A DNA stretch of 64,000 nucleotides from Fasciolopsis buskii (lineage: Eukaryota; Platyhelminthes; Trematoda; Plagiorchiida; Fasciolidae): the NCBI GenBank assembly GCA_008360955.1, contig LUCM01002940.1:1-64000 (forward strand), in the 5' to 3' direction. Positions 12,100-25,764 of this stretch are shown in pieces (position 1 is the first letter of the stretch; each line of letters begins with the position of its first letter). The position numbers were made by a program, and so were the translations under genes. The notes beneath the pieces were generated by a model. That model saw only the letters and a list, made by a program, of their open reading frames with translations, was not told the origin of the DNA and made no database searches.

Positions 12100-12182
12100 T
12101 GCTTGAAGAAATTTCCACTGTGAGGTAATACCGGTCCCGCATACGTGTCAAAGCCAAACAACCATTCCATTGGCCACCGGAA
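12100..12182 (-). mobile_element. Very decayed tRNA-like SINE head
   Basis: On the minus strand, CCGGTGGCC...GGCTTTGACACG...GGACCGGTATTACC parallels the head at 46081-46180 (CCGGTGGTGG...GGCCTTTGACGTG...GGTTCGAATCC). Similarity is low. Confidence 0.2.
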
Positions 12183-13221
12183 GTATCTTGATGAGGGACC
12201 GTGATCGATAGGCTGTATTCGTTAAGCACAAGTGTATGTTATCAGTTCACGATAAATCGTTTTTAGGTTTCGACGACACAGTTAAGGTGAAACCGCTTCG
12301 TTTCATTGGTCAACTAGCACCTGTTGGCACAGAATGGCGACTGAACGGCAGAACTACGGAAAGTCACGCCAACCGAGCTAGTTGACATCTTGTGCCAGTA
12401 AGCATGAGCGATTCATGTTGCACAACAAAGCGGTTTTGCCTACCTGAAGGGAAAAACCAACAAACAAAAGATAAACCGTTGAAATATGAGATAGTCACAT
12501 AGCCGTTGATATGTACTGGGCAGTAACAAAAATTCGTAGATTTTCTTTAAGTAGAACGAGATTTGTGTTTACCAGCCTTAAGTTAGCATGAGTGGCTTCG
12601 TTAATGTTGGAGAATTTGACGACGCATTTGTTTTCGTTTTACGTCACTAATTCTTTTGTAATTTCATCCCCAATAGGCTTCAGATACTAGACAGCATAGC
12701 AACTGCCGCTTTCTTTCTAGAAAAACAAAGACTGAACAAAAAGAGATCATTTTAAGGCTGCATTATTGCCTTGAATTTTGATACTTTATTACAAAAGGCA
12801 CCGTGTATTTACTTTTGAACTTACTTAGCTTTGTTCCTTCTCAACAGATTCACCCAGAAATAGAAAATTTCTAGGCACCGGAATTGATCATTTTTGAAAT
12901 TTGTAGTAAGCATCACGTATGTGTCACATGTGAGCGCATATAAGGCACTTGTAACTAACACGTAGGCGCATGTACCCGGAGAGAAGAAGGGGTTTGTGCT
13001 TATAGAGATGACTAAATGCAAAGAACAAAGCATGTGACCAAATCTCAGATCAGAATGACAGCATGAATTCACCGGAAGAAAATCAGTAAACAATTTGTAG
13101 TCAATGAAACGAGGGCCCCAGCAATCATGTCAGCCAGTGTCGATGATCTCCTTAGCGATTGTTTGTCATATGTTAAAATGGTTTTTCGCTGTTCCGCGTG
13201 TATTCTTCATACCTGCCAAAG

Positions 13222-13380
13222 TACATGGCTGTCATTCTGGCTATACGTGATGAAATATTCGGCTCTTATCCGTTTTTATCAGCTGTAGAGCGAAACATAT
13301 ACAATGCTGAAACGGGTAGGGGGAAGATGGTTTCTCTCTTTATACTCGAAAGTCATCCTTATGATTCTGAACTTGACTGA
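13222..13380 (+). CDS. Candidate terminal exon, unknown protein
   Basis: The acceptor GTATTCTTCATACCTGCCAAAG leads into 52 codons plus TGA. The peptide is well balanced (ILAIRDEIFGSYPFLSAVER ... ILESHPYDSELD). No family recognised. A minus-strand donor (CAG|GTATGA near 13205) competes for the same stretch. Confidence 0.22.
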   Translation, partial: YMAVILAIRDEIFGSYPFLSAVERNIYNAETGRGKMVSLFILESHPYDSELD

Positions 13381-13813
13381 TTTATCTTTTACTCTCATCT
13401 GACGTTTGAATGCTGTGGAAGTGCAACATTTTATTGAGACCAAAAGTAAAACGCATCTAACGAGGGAAATCCCACCACTTGAAACTTAGATTGATTGGGA
13501 GTCTCATATGGTACGAGGAAATGAGTACTACCGAAACTCATCGAAGGAGAAAAACGTCAGCTATCAGTATTGTGACTACGACGTTGACAATATGTGTAGT
13601 TATGGACATCTGAACCGATCCCGCTGGATCCTTTTACAGTAAGATTACGTTTAAACCATATCACGCAGTAGTGTATAGCTCCACGGTCGCTAACTTTTAC
13701 AAACCAGCCAATGAGAATCGTGGAGCCACTCAAACGGAATGGTAAACATTCTGTTGGGGCCGTTGGATTAGCAATAATACACAAGTGATGTCTGTGACTG
13801 ATATGTATGTAAA

Positions 13814-13850
13814 TTATATATATATCTATATATATATATATATATAATTG
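13814..13850. repeat. (TA)n microsatellite, interrupted
   Basis: TA run with one CTA interruption. Confidence 0.95.
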
Positions 13851-13944
13851 GTAGCGTCAGGGGTGTCCATGGAAGCCCTTCGTCGAGGAGTCCACAGAAG
13901 AACCACTACTGTGACTCGCTGATAATTCTTTATCAGTTGAGCTG

Positions 13945-14057
13945 AGTCAACCTTAGGAAAGAGGGCATATATAGAAGCAGTAAGTAGGATCTGGATGAAA
14001 GAACAAAATTTGCCCGGTAGGACACGACCGATTTTGCAGTTATTGCCGCTCGTCAGG
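13945..14057 (+). other. Unassigned open segment between two TA repeats
   Basis: A plus frame reads AESTLGKRAYIEAVSRIW, then MKEQNLPGRTRPILQLLPLV, and ends at a CAG|GTATGC donor-like site. It could be an exon or part of an old element. It lies between TA runs at 13814-13850 and 14141-14160. Confidence 0.2.
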
Positions 14058-14140
14058 TATGCGTACCCTGCACTCGCTTACTAAAACATTCCCATACTTG
14101 TAAACTCCAAATTGGTATGTCTCACTAGAACCTAGTTTAT

Positions 14141-14160
14141 ACATATATATATATATATAT
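14141..14160. repeat. (TA)n microsatellite
   Basis: Ten alternating AT units before GCATGCATAC. Confidence 0.9.
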
Positions 14161-15528
14161 GCATGCATACAGGATCTGTAAGTAAATCTGAACTTGATTC
14201 TCAGTTATTGTGGTCCTATTGTCAATTTCCGTTGTATGGTCCAGAGTCCGAACTATTCCAAAAGTGATGGTAATTCAAGTCAGTTTTTTAATTACGGATG
14301 AGCTTTTACCTCTAGTATTAATATTACCAAGTGCCAAATTTGCAACATCTGCTCGTTCTCCTGTAAATATGAGCCTCAGCTTTAGTCCCGCTTGATACGC
14401 TTTCTTTTAAAAGCTGGTTTAACATTGTTCATAAAATTAAAATAAAAAAAACAAATCTATGACCTCCGATCTGTCTGGTCAACATTATAAATGAATACAA
14501 TTAGTTTTATGGTAGATTTTGCATTTCATTTAAACGGCGCCGGAGGCTAGCACGGTGCATATTTGCCATAAGTTTACGATGAACAAAATCATAAGGGGAC
14601 AAGTTTTAATTACGTGATGTCGCTTTTGTAATCCCCGGGGAGAAAGCGTTTTTCTGGCATATTAGTGTTGTTCAATGGTCATGAATTGACTGAATTTATA
14701 TGGGAAATCACTTGGAACGATGCTTTTGTTCGCCGACGTATGACAGCACGTCATCGATACTCGAATATTTGATAGTCACGAAACGCAGTGTTCAAATGAC
14801 ATACAAAGCAGAGTATTTTTAAATGAACGATTTCGAGCCCTTATCTCCGTCTATGAAGAAGTAAACGAATTACTTTATGTAGTTGGACCAGTTCATGATG
14901 TAAATTTCATTTGAATGGTCGTAAACCGTCGTTCGACCTTTGTTAACTAACTGACGGAAATCTGTGTTTGATAGAAGTGATTGAGAAAGACAGGCAACAG
15001 GGGATTATGATCATAAGTCTTTCACTGAAACAATAATAATGATCATATTTTTATTTCGCTTTTTCCTGCCTGGTATGCAACACATGCTTTACATTTCCGT
15101 GAGAAATTCATGAAAAGTAATAAGGTGTGGGACGGTTCGAAGCCTAAAATTACTATTGATTGTCGCTTGACAAACGGGAAATGAAAGATATGACTATAAA
15201 ATTCCCTCTTCTGAGACACAAAGATTAAGCAAAATATTTCTGTTGCGTTGTGACATCTTTGTTTCAAGGGGATCAATGCTTGTTGAATCCGTTGTTTACA
15301 AGCTGTACTGCCTACAATCCTGTTTCCTTAAGCTAATTCATTGGTAATCATGATAGCTTCTAACGTTTTATGTCTATATTTGCTTTCGCACCCTGAATCC
15401 TCAAAGCCTAGTTTATCCGGGATAATTCTAGAGGCTTTGACTATTTGTTTAATCCTAGCTTGGAAGCATAGAACTGCAAATCCTCTGTATCATAACTGGG
15501 GCTTGCCACCAGCTAGGTTGTTAGCCCG

Positions 15529-15707
15529 TCAGTTCTCCGGCTCCTGTGCACCCAGGTGAACACAATCACGCACACCGTTGGATCCGAGGTTCTGTCTCGC
15601 ACGTGCGCCTCTTCTGGATGGCAACCGGTTTTGACTTTCAACGTTGACCCAAGCCTCCGCTTTTGGTATTCTCGTTTGTGCAGTGTAGACCAAGGCTTTA
15701 ATCCTGT
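15529..15707 (-). CDS. Candidate terminal exon, Arg-rich unknown protein
   Basis: Acceptor ATACTGGCAG, then 58 codons plus stop in a GC-rich patch. The peptide is basic and polar (DRIKALVYTAQTRIPKAEAW ... RRGARARQNLGSNGVRDCVH). It joins the exon at 15757-15808 in phase across 49 nt. No domain recognised; it may be a fragment of an old repeat. Confidence 0.28.
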
Positions 15708-15756
15708 CTGCCAGTATTCTTCGTTTGATGTTCAGAACTGTGATCTGTTTGCTTAC

Positions 15757-15808
15757 CTTTGAGTTGTCGATCATCATTCTCTATTGAGATACCATTCCCC
15801 CAAGTCTT
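15757..15808 (-). CDS. Candidate exon, unknown protein (upstream of 15529-15707)
   Basis: Acceptor GGAATAACAG, 17 codons (KTWGNGISIENDDRQLK) in phase 0, donor AAAG|GTAAGC in phase 1. A 49-nt GT-AG interval follows, and the next exon opens in the matching phase. The acceptor lacks a pyrimidine tract. A second frame (MMIDNSK...) runs through the donor unspliced. Confidence 0.25.
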
Positions 15809-18800
15809 CTGTTATTCCTTGGTCTATCGGAGCATTTCTGGTCGGCCAGCTGCTCAGTGAATTGGCCTGAACAAAACCAGGAACAGAGATTTACAAGGTT
15901 GGTCATCTTGCGATCTTGGCTGTCGGACAGTTGGTGTAACGGAAATTTCGTCGAACGGGCATTTCATTGATTTGTGGTTAGACTGACTTATCCATGCCAC
16001 CCAGAACGAATGATTTTACCAATATCTATGGGTATTTCAGGAGTTGAACAAAAACAATGCATAATAAAAACTTATAAACTGGAATCCAGCAAAATTGGGT
16101 CATACAGTAATGTATGATGAATTTCACAACTTCAGATACACAATAAAACCATGTGCATGCAGTCGATTTGGGAGTAAAAACCACTCCGTCCGAGATACTG
16201 AACTAGAGAGAGCATAACACTATTGCGCTCACATCTGTTCGTGAATAGTGTACCTTCTGTGAGTGACTGACTATCCATCCTTCCACGCACAAATCTCAGA
16301 TCATCCGATCAACCTAACAACCAGAAAACACCGGACTCGAGTTCTGTTCTTATTAGAGCTTATCAGTAGGACAGATCTCCCATAGCACCCTTGTTTGTGG
16401 AAAGCAATAAAGTAAGAATACGCAACCTTTTACCAGTATTTTTCCCGGATTGATGTGCGTTGTCCGTGAAATTCCTGAGGACAGATGGTAATGTCTCGCA
16501 AGAAAGAAAGTTGAGCACGAATAAGGCTATTACAAAGAGTCAATAATAATTTGCACTTGATTCCCCTGTCAGATTAGCAGAGTGAGTCAAGTCTATGGAA
16601 GCGCTATCATCCAAATATTGGCGTACCGCTTTAGAAGTAACCGATGAATCACTAAGCTCCTAAAATGGGTTTTTGTCTAGATAGCCATCTGGAGTGCAAT
16701 AATAGCACTATGCGCCACTCCAGTCCGACAGTTGAGATTGATCTCTTCAGTCTCTCTAGTCATGCCTGCTCAATGTGCTGGTGGATTATCTCACCCGTAT
16801 ACAAAATGTCCTCATCCGAAGTAGCTTGATTTCAAAGATATTCCAGAAGAACCGTTTTGAGTTGAAAGCTTTTCAAACGTGTGCGCTGATAAATGCTTCT
16901 TTTGGCTGGCGTTTTCCGACTCGTCAAACGGATTAGCATGGTCATTGTTAGCGAGAACCGTGAGTCGTTGACGCGGTGTTGAATAGAAGCACACTTTATT
17001 ATCTACATCAGTGGATTTGTGTGCTTCACTTTGCCTTACGACACTGCCAAGATCTGCTGAATTAAAGTAAGCGCGGACCGCAATTTATTCTTTCAGCCAT
17101 ACATTGCTTTGTTCAACTTCTGAAACACCCGTGAGTAATAATTAAGTGCATCTTGTTAGGTGCCTTCGATAATTCAGCTTTTATGCTCTGTCTGGTTTGT
17201 GTCCCGGATTGGGGTCGAACCCCGACATGGTCAAACAATTTTCACTGTTTGATTAATTCTAAATTTTAGTTTTTAGTTCACTTCTCCAATAAGACGAACG
17301 ATAAGTCCGTCGAAAAAGCATCTATTTGTGGTCAGTCAACGTGTAATTCAAGTGATGCGCTCAGATGCAGCTTTATTGTGACCTGCACACACAATTAGCT
17401 AACCAAAACCATGACGATATCGGAATGAGAAGTTTAACTATACCTTGAGTGCCAATGATTCGAAAATATTCCACAAATTAGGATTTTTCGTGTTTTGCTT
17501 GGTAAGTTCATGATTTATAAACAAGTGTAAACAGTTGATATTGGACCAAAGACAATCTGCTGATGAGAAGTCTTCTTAGTTTGTATACAAATGTAGTGTG
17601 CATGAACAGTAGCCGTGACCATTTCGTTGTCATTTGCGCAGTATTGGTCTGAGTGGTTCCATTGCGTGAGGTTATCAAACTGCGGAAACCATTGCAACAT
17701 TTTACTTGACAGTGCATTCACTTTTTGGTAGAGTGGTGTCCGCTGGAGACTCTTTTTCAAAGTACCTTAGTACCTGTGTGATCGGCTGATAACTCGTGTT
17801 TTTTTAATAGAAGCTATCAAGAATTGGCTCGGATGATCGAGTTAGAGTAACGTCTTATGGTTGAGCAGTCATTGAAATTAGCATTTATCAAATCAGAGCC
17901 CATGTTTTTAGTATCACCTCAAGGACTTCTAGCATGCAGTTTAAAGAATACAAAGTTCATGTTGATTTCTAAACAGTTCAACATGCAGAAGACATTTTCA
18001 ACATGCTATTAAAAACCAATGGGACAGTATGCCTTTCTATCAGATGACTTGATAAGAGTGACCAGCACCGGGTGCGTTGATTTCTCCCAATGGTGCTTGA
18101 AACTCATACCGTTACAGTGTATACAATAGTCAAAAAATTTAATTCACTGTCTGTAGTATGTTTTGCCCACGGATGGACAGAAAAAAATTACCCCGAAACA
18201 CTCGTCCAATATTGCAGTTAATTCAGCTCATCACAAATGCGTAGCCTCACTATCCTGTTCACCCATCCCCATAGTTGTGCATTTCCTCACTAGTTTCCCG
18301 ATGGAATTTCACCTGAATCATTAGCAATGTGAATGGATGCTAGTGTGAACAACAATACGAAGTCATATCTCGACGGCTTAACAATATTCTGACCTAAAGC
18401 AGCGCTGAGCTGGGACAATGTAAGGCGTTATAGGGCCACGTTATCAATCGCAGTTTGGCCAATTAGTTTTTTGTCCTTTTCATTGTAAACGCAACTCTTT
18501 CTTGTGTCTTTTCTTGAAGAGAGAATTACCCTCAGAGAGTGTTTAACAATTAGGGTGCAAATGTCGATTCTTAACTTGGAATAGAGGCTGAACTGAATAA
18601 TCTGTTGATGGGATGGTAAAATTCCACTATTTTTGTCAAATTTAATTTCACCCTGGGAGGCCTACAGTAATGTCATTATTTCTAATTCACTTGTTCAAAT
18701 TTTGAGGTGCCACAGTTCTGCTGGTTAACAAACACAAAATGAGGCACAAATATTTTTGGTTTCGCATGTTTTTCGAATGAAGCATTGCTACAGTGAATAG

Positions 18801-21800
18801 TTATTTCAACCATGCTACCTGTCGTCAGATTTCATGCAAAAAGTATTCATGTACTAAGTTGATTAACTAATTGGAATAATGGGCAATTGAAAGCTCAGTA
18901 AGATGTAAGTAGATTTATGGGTATCATTAGCCTTACATTATTTTACAGTGATTTTAAATTGTTTTGAGAAATGGATCGTTAAATGAAAGGGAAATTCCAT
19001 CTGGATTTTGTCACACTTAATATTCATTGACAGGGGCCGGAATAGAACTGACAACTTTCCACTGACCAGGTGAATTACCCGGTGTTCAAAGTGTCATTGT
19101 GACAGGTTCGGATTGCCAGTTCGATACCATCTGGCGACATTGATGCTTGAATTAGTAAAAGAAACCTTTATTCTTCATTCCAAGCTTTACAGTTGATTTC
19201 CGCAATTTTTGAAATATGAAATCACTGATTATGCAGTCGTATCGGAAATCATTGTGTACTCCACAAGTAAGCACAAGCGCCTGGGTTGCATTCGTGGTTG
19301 GGTTTGAATCAACAGAGGAGACAAAAATGTCTTCCGTTTGGATTCCCTAGGTTTTGTCAAATTTTCCAAACTGCCACTCGATATCACAAAAATGTTAAAT
19401 TCAACAAGCGGTTGAAAGAACGCCCTGATAAATTCATCGTTTCATCCCGATTGGAGTCTCGGTTGAATAACAGTGAATGTGAACGAAGATGAAACCGTTA
19501 TACAGTCAAGATCCTAGTAGTTTTCACTTATGTACTGAGTATTGATATTGTGTGAAAGTTCATTTCCGAAGCGAAAAGAATTCTTCTCTATTTTAGTTAT
19601 TATATTTCAACACTAATAAGTGCATCGAAATATCCTGAAAAAGTTTCTTCCTTGCAGAACTGACAGACGAGTATACCCAAGTGACAGGCACGCTGCTGGT
19701 AACAGTAAGGCTTCATCGATTTCTCTGTCATAGCTTAATGTGCGCCTTATCATTTGTCTAAATTTCCTGGTTAATTAAAAATATCCAACATTCAAACTTG
19801 GGAAGTTCACTTGCGGGTTCCACTATGATACTCATTAAACTAGCATTAGTAAGGAAAGGTGACCAGTAGATAGGCCTGCATTTAAATCGTGAACGTTTTA
19901 ATCTGCTAGTGACCTGAAATTGCGAAACAACTGTTCTATAGTTTTGTGACATTTAGCTTTGCTTGTTTGGACAAGATAGAGAATGGAAGCATCATTTTGC
20001 GTGTCCTTTAAGAGAGGATTATTTGTTTCCTCAGGACAAATTCATCGTGATATTGTGCTTCGACTGATCGCCCTTCGGATTCCACTCTCAATGAATAAAT
20101 CGCAGGTCCTTCGCCCAACCGTGTACCAGACTCTGGTTTCGCATTTAGTTGAGCTCATTAGTGGTACATATCCATCATCGCACCCAAGATTTGAATCATA
20201 ACCCTTTCGCCGTCCAGTTCCTTTGGGCCAATCCGAATTACTGGTTCACCTTCGTTCATGTATCGTTCTCAATGACAGCCATCATGATATGTTGTTAGTC
20301 ATGCGATAGCCATCTAACCAGTACACTACCAAACATTCAAAATATGGTAACGGGTTGCCAATGCAAAACGCGTGACTAGAATTCTTCTAATTTGTTAGAA
20401 GGCTATCTATCGCCATGTCGAATTTGCCTTCCGTTGTAAAGCACCACTTCTGTGGAATGCGAAAACAATTTTCTCTTGTTCATTCTTGTACGTATATTCA
20501 CTTGAAAATTTGTGATTGATTTCAGTTTCGGCAAACTCTTTGTGCAGCGAAACTCACATTCACAGGTCAAAGCAAGTGAAAATGATAGCTTTTGGACGTG
20601 CCTCAATAGGCGTTAGTAACCCGATTGTTACAAAGATGTTATTCGCAATGCTTCTAGGCATTGGTTGGAATCATCCAGGGCTCCTGAAGATGAAATAGCA
20701 AACTGCTAGCCTAAAGCAAACCTTGCAGTCACTAATTTTATTCTCCTCATGGGCTTACGTGACAGTGGTTGGAAGTAGTCGAGAACAGCGAGTTTCAGCA
20801 CAAAAATGAATTTTTAGGTTTAATCACAGTTGCCTCTGGTGTCACACGGTTTTCGGAAAATTACCTCCAAACATTTTGCGGAAGTTTGTCAGCTGTACCG
20901 AAAGACCAGTCTTCCGCTTGATACCTAAATTTAAAGTGGCTATTTAGGTCTAAACACTTTCACGCAAGATAAAAATTTGCAGAGGAACTGAATCGTTAGA
21001 TATGTTTACGTCAGTGCATTCAACCCGTCGTAACCGCCATTGATAATACATGGAAAATGAACGAATCGGACGATGCCTACGTGACATTTGTGTGGTAGAG
21101 AAAAAAAACAATTAACTGATAACAGTTGTTTCATAATACCTGCAGATATCCATTTTAATCGAGAAGATTTCTGCTCTAATTTTTTATGACGCGCTTGGTG
21201 CATGAGTGCAACAGAAGGGACATCCCTTAGCCACTAGAGGTCACTATAAAGGGATCGTGAACGGCTATCTTGACTGGAAAATGTTGAGTAGCATATAACC
21301 ACATGTGTTCGTATTATTTTAGATGTGGTAACGAGCCGGGCAACAGCGAGTTGTCGACTATTATCAGAGTGATCGACAGATCTGGGATTCTGACCATTGA
21401 ACGTCGTGGGGACAGACACTTGATCCACTTGACCACCTCTGGTCAGAGTGAAAGTCGCCTTCAGTCAAAACTGATCGCATTGGAGTTGACGCAGGTGAAT
21501 TCCGTGGATGCTCGTGGTTTGTGCAAACAATTGCTACTAATCTAGTGCGAGAATAGTGCAGATGCGATTGAGCTGCCCTCGGTAGATTGGCACTTAATGT
21601 TGTATTGATAATCACGATTCAAGAAATGAATTTGCGGTTCACTGTTCGACATTGCTACAATGCTACAACAGTGTTCGACAGTTTGTTTTTGTCAGTGCAA
21701 CCCAGTAGAACAGGAGAGGGGAAGAATTGTCATCCAGCTCGTTGTAATTTGTGTCCAACTTTTCAAATTCCATACCGAGAGCTATGTGAATGTTTCCTTG

Positions 21801-24800
21801 AAAAACTACGATTCGGTGATTTAACGAAACAGAAATGGCGATTGTGAGAAATCCCCGATTCAGGTCGGTTTCACTCTTGTCGGAAACAGGCAAGTCTCGG
21901 ATAAAGACTTTTCTTCCATTCGTTACATGAGAGCGGAAACCGTGCAGTCGAGTTTAGCAAATGGAAAACAAACATAGGAGTAGTTCTGGCTGTCGCGTGT
22001 GGTTCATTGCAACATTTGCGATTGTTCTTTTACATTCAAAATTTGCCTCTAACATACAGCATATTTTAACCATTATTCTAGAAATAAGAATGGGAGAAAC
22101 AGATTTTCTGTGTCAGTAAGCATGAAACATCGCGATTATAGCTGTCATTAAACGTCCCAGGTGATTGAATGTAATTACATAATAATGACTTCAAAAAGCA
22201 CTAGCAATCACTACTTTTATTCATCGACGATTCACCCGGCGGTGAACCGTTCCTCTCTCGATAGAGTGTATTGTGAGTGTTTCAGTTTTCCTTTGAATCG
22301 TATCGAGATATGCGTTAATTAATTAAACGAAGGTTCCATACCGTCTAGTACTGAGTATAAGAACTCTCAGATGAATTCAGGTTGTGCCACCTCTCGGCCT
22401 CAGTCTTGAATATTGATGTTTCACAGCTCTGGTTGGCAGTTTTCGAGGTTTGATGGTCACTGAGCCTAGCATTTAGATTGTAAATGCTTTATCACTAGTC
22501 CCCACCACCAAAGCGGCAGCATTAGTAAGTAGACAATGGTTTCTCCACCAAATTGCATTTGTGGTACTGCTGCTCTAGACATGACCTTGACCTATAGGGC
22601 AAGTCAACTTTGAAAGTTCCCACAGCCATGACCTTAAACTAGCAATATTACTAGTTTTAGCAACGTCACTAGTGTCCTCTATGTTGCTAATCTTGGCAAA
22701 TGTGTTTTTGAGACTCTTTCAACTGGAAATTTGGCGGCATATTGTGGTCCTGAAAAGGTAATGCTGAAGTCGAATTTAAAAAGTGCGACTTTAACGGTTT
22801 GATTTAACTCTTGGGCATTAATTAATTGTGCATTTGGTTTGTTTCAGTGTGTCTGCTGTTTGGATGCGTTACTATAGTTCAGAACACTAACGAATGCAGT
22901 TGACCAGACAAAGAATCCCCGTTTACAGTCTTCCTTTGGTTTGCTGCTGAAAGGTCAACTATTATTGAATTTAATCACTGTCGGTAGGGAGCTATGATTG
23001 CTCAGAAGCCCATGACCGATAAGTGGCACATTGTTTGACCTTGAAATTCGCATGCTTAAAACCATTCTGAATAACCTATCGCCCATGACCATCGACTTAC
23101 AAATTCCGTCCCGAGTGTATGTCCCATTCTGAACACAATGGATGCCCATAGCGGGCAATTCTTAACAAAGGTGAATCAGCTAATCTGCGCTTTTTATAGT
23201 TTTTCTGATGGAGTGAGATTCGATGTAGCAGACTGAATCCTTTCTTGAACTGTCGACCGATCAGGAACTCAGCTTCATCTAGTGCTAAGCAGAACCTGTC
23301 CTAAATCGTGGTAAAAGCGATTAACATGCTCAACAATGCCCCGATTCTGTGGAAGTATTACCATTCTTCTAAATATGTCTGTCTTTAATAAACTGGCAAG
23401 AAGAGTGAAAAAATCGTTCGTATTAGGGCAGAGTGATTTGTTGAGGGTAGACTTTTACTCGGAGAGTGATTCACTGTGGTATTTGCAGTTTGCTTTTGTA
23501 TTCAACGAAAAATGACGAAAGATCACCGTATACACGGGATTAACACCTTGTGTCTGTTTCTGATTTTCATGCACGATAGTATCAAATTTATCATTGCCTA
23601 GCTGATTCGTGTATATCTGGTCTTATTTGTTCTAATTTCATGCGGTACTAAAGAAGGCGGTTCAGGTTTGTCGTAAACTCGTCCATTTTATTCATCTGTT
23701 CAACTTACAAAAAAGAAACCAGGGCATCACTGTACATCTGTCTTATGACTACTGGGAATTTTCAGCAGTACATATCCACCGACCTCGAATTCGGCGAGAG
23801 AACTTCGCGAGCGACACATGATAAATAATTTCGCACGACATCCATTTTCCTACCCTAGCTCACCTAATTTTCGTCTTAAAGTTCTGTGCTACTGACTCTT
23901 CTAAATTAATTATCGATTGCAGCCAACCCAGTGAGAAATAGGCAATTTACTTGATTGACATTTAGTTCCCAAACGTTTTATGGTCAATCGAGGTGATACT
24001 GTTAGTATTCATGACAGTGCCACCGAACTACACCCAAGACCGATTTAAAGGACCTTTGAAAGTGAAAGTTGGTCGAAGCTATTGATAAACTCAAAGCATC
24101 TTATATGTATGTAAAGTTTAGACTAATGCTATCTGTCCACCGCAAAGAGATCTCGTGATATGCTGACGCGACCTCAGGAATGCCTGGTTCGCCTTGGAAT
24201 CACCCAATGATGTTTCTAGCTTCTGCGAAAGTGAGCAAGATTCTTGTAGTTACTGAATTTTATTTTAACCTCGACTGCATCATCTCAAAATAAATGCTAA
24301 GTGCGAACATATTTCCCTACTGTATCTTTAGTTCGAGACCTTGTGCTGCCATTTAGCAAGTGTCTCATGATGTTCTCGTTTATTGAGCTTTCACTCACGA
24401 GGTTTTCTCCTCTCCACTTTGCTGAAGAGCATAATCCCGGCTTACCACATATCTATTTGCGTCAAATCCAGTGGGTTACTTTTTCGATGGTCAGGAGACT
24501 GTGGTGATCGTATGACTTCTTTTTCATTCCCAATGGAACAGGGGTAGAAAATGCATCAAAAAGCGCCTCTGTAAATGCATCTTGACGCAAAAACCTCATG
24601 CCACTTTTTAAGAAAATTACCATTCAATGAAATCCGGTTGTAGTTTTGCGTGAAATGATCTACCCTCCGAGCAGGCAAACATGTTACTATGATGGTCAAA
24701 TGGGCTTACATGCACGGAACGAAATTCAAGGGACAAGAAACCGGACAAAAGTCACGCCAGCGATCATTCACTGATATTCACGACTAGCTACCCTAGGCCC

Positions 24801-25098
24801 GTTCAGCAGGTGGGATCAATAAGCTGCCAGGGCAGGCGAACTGTATCAGCTCTGAGTCATCTGTTTAGTAAATTTGGATCTCCGCGTATATCAGTTACCA
24901 AATTATTTAGGGATCTCCGCCCAATTACTCACGATCTCTTCAAGACCATTTACTGCTTTTATTAGTTGATACCTAATTTTTACAGTACCGTTTGCTACCT
25001 TTTCGACTCTCATCGTGAGTTGAAATGGGCATGTTGATTGTTTTTTGATTTTTGATTGGTGCGTCCTACGCCTAAAGTTTTTTTATTGATACATTCAG
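15809..25098. other. Gene-poor stretch
   Basis: No exon with both splice sites and a sensible peptide was found. The frames at 21303-21545, 21587-21847 and 19983-20201 have no recognised motif. A minus-strand open segment near 23875-23960 with a CTAATTTTAG-type end and a TTAG|GTGAGC donor lacks an acceptor. Confidence 0.35.
17190..17250 (-). mobile_element. Possible tRNA-like SINE head
   Basis: On the minus strand GGGGTTCGACCCC is a perfect T-arm/B-box, preceded by TTGTTTGACCATGTC. No A-box could be placed, so this is weak. Confidence 0.2.
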
Positions 25099-25149
25099 GG
25101 AACCGCTATCAGTGCAAAATTATCTCTCCAACTGGCTACTTTTCAAGAC
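25099..25149 (+). CDS. Candidate short exon
   Basis: Strong acceptor (TTTTTTTATTGATACATTCAG), 51 nt, strong donor GAC|GTAAGT. All three frames are open (for example NRYQCKIISPTGYFSR), so the phase is undetermined. Confidence 0.22.
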
Positions 25150-25615
25150 GTAAGTAGGCCATGCTACTTTCCAGCCTGCGCAGTAACGCACTGGACGGAT
25201 CTCTTGAGAAGAAGGCACTGATAACCTCAGCGTACGTGGTGAATCGTTTGTGAGCGACTGGTTTTTGAGTCGTGGTTTGTAGGCAGCCTCAAGCGGAACA
25301 CACAGTACGGTGGAGTTGTCGAGTGACTGCGGGACATCTACTGGAGACTGGTGGCTGGTGTGGCAAAAACGACATAATTACTCTGCACGCCAGCACTACG
25401 TGGACACCGAAAATGCAGCTAACTAGAAAAGTTAGACCAGTCGACATTTGAGGTTGGGCCAAGAAATATCATACTCCTGAGTAAGCCCAAGTAAGGTGAG
25501 ATAAATAAATAGAGGGAGGGAACTGTTTGTGTGAATTCGTTCGCCGCTTTGGGGCTATAGTCCATCAGTTTAGTTGTCGAATCTCGTTAAATGTTTTCTG
25601 CACACCACTTGCTAG

Positions 25616-25764
25616 TATTTCCCGAATTACATTACCAAGACATCACCAAGCTGAGATCAAGGCGGACTGTAGATTAGCGCAGGAAATGCAGCCACGTCGT
25701 TTGTTCACTACTCACTCTGAGGTGAACACATGCCCACCACCTACCACTCTGACACGAGAGCAAA
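25616..25764 (+). CDS. Candidate internal exon, unknown protein
   Basis: Acceptor TGCACACCACTTGCTAG, 149 nt (phase 2 in, phase 1 out), donor CAAA|GTAAGT. The peptide is polar with two Cys (HHQAEIKADCRLAQEMQPRR ... NTCPPPTTLTREQ). The alternative acceptor at TTACCAAG (25637) would shorten it. No family recognised and no partner exon placed. Confidence 0.3.

Larger units (their letters stand above)
9390..15528. other. Gene-poor stretch
   Basis: Apart from the low-confidence items listed inside it, no coding or repeat identity could be given. GC-richer patches (for example 9640-9900) may be old repeats. Confidence 0.35.

Noticed and set aside
17190..17250. tRNA gene suggested by GGGTTCGACCCC on the minus strand
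   Set aside because: No A-box, anticodon arm or acceptor stem could be drawn around it.
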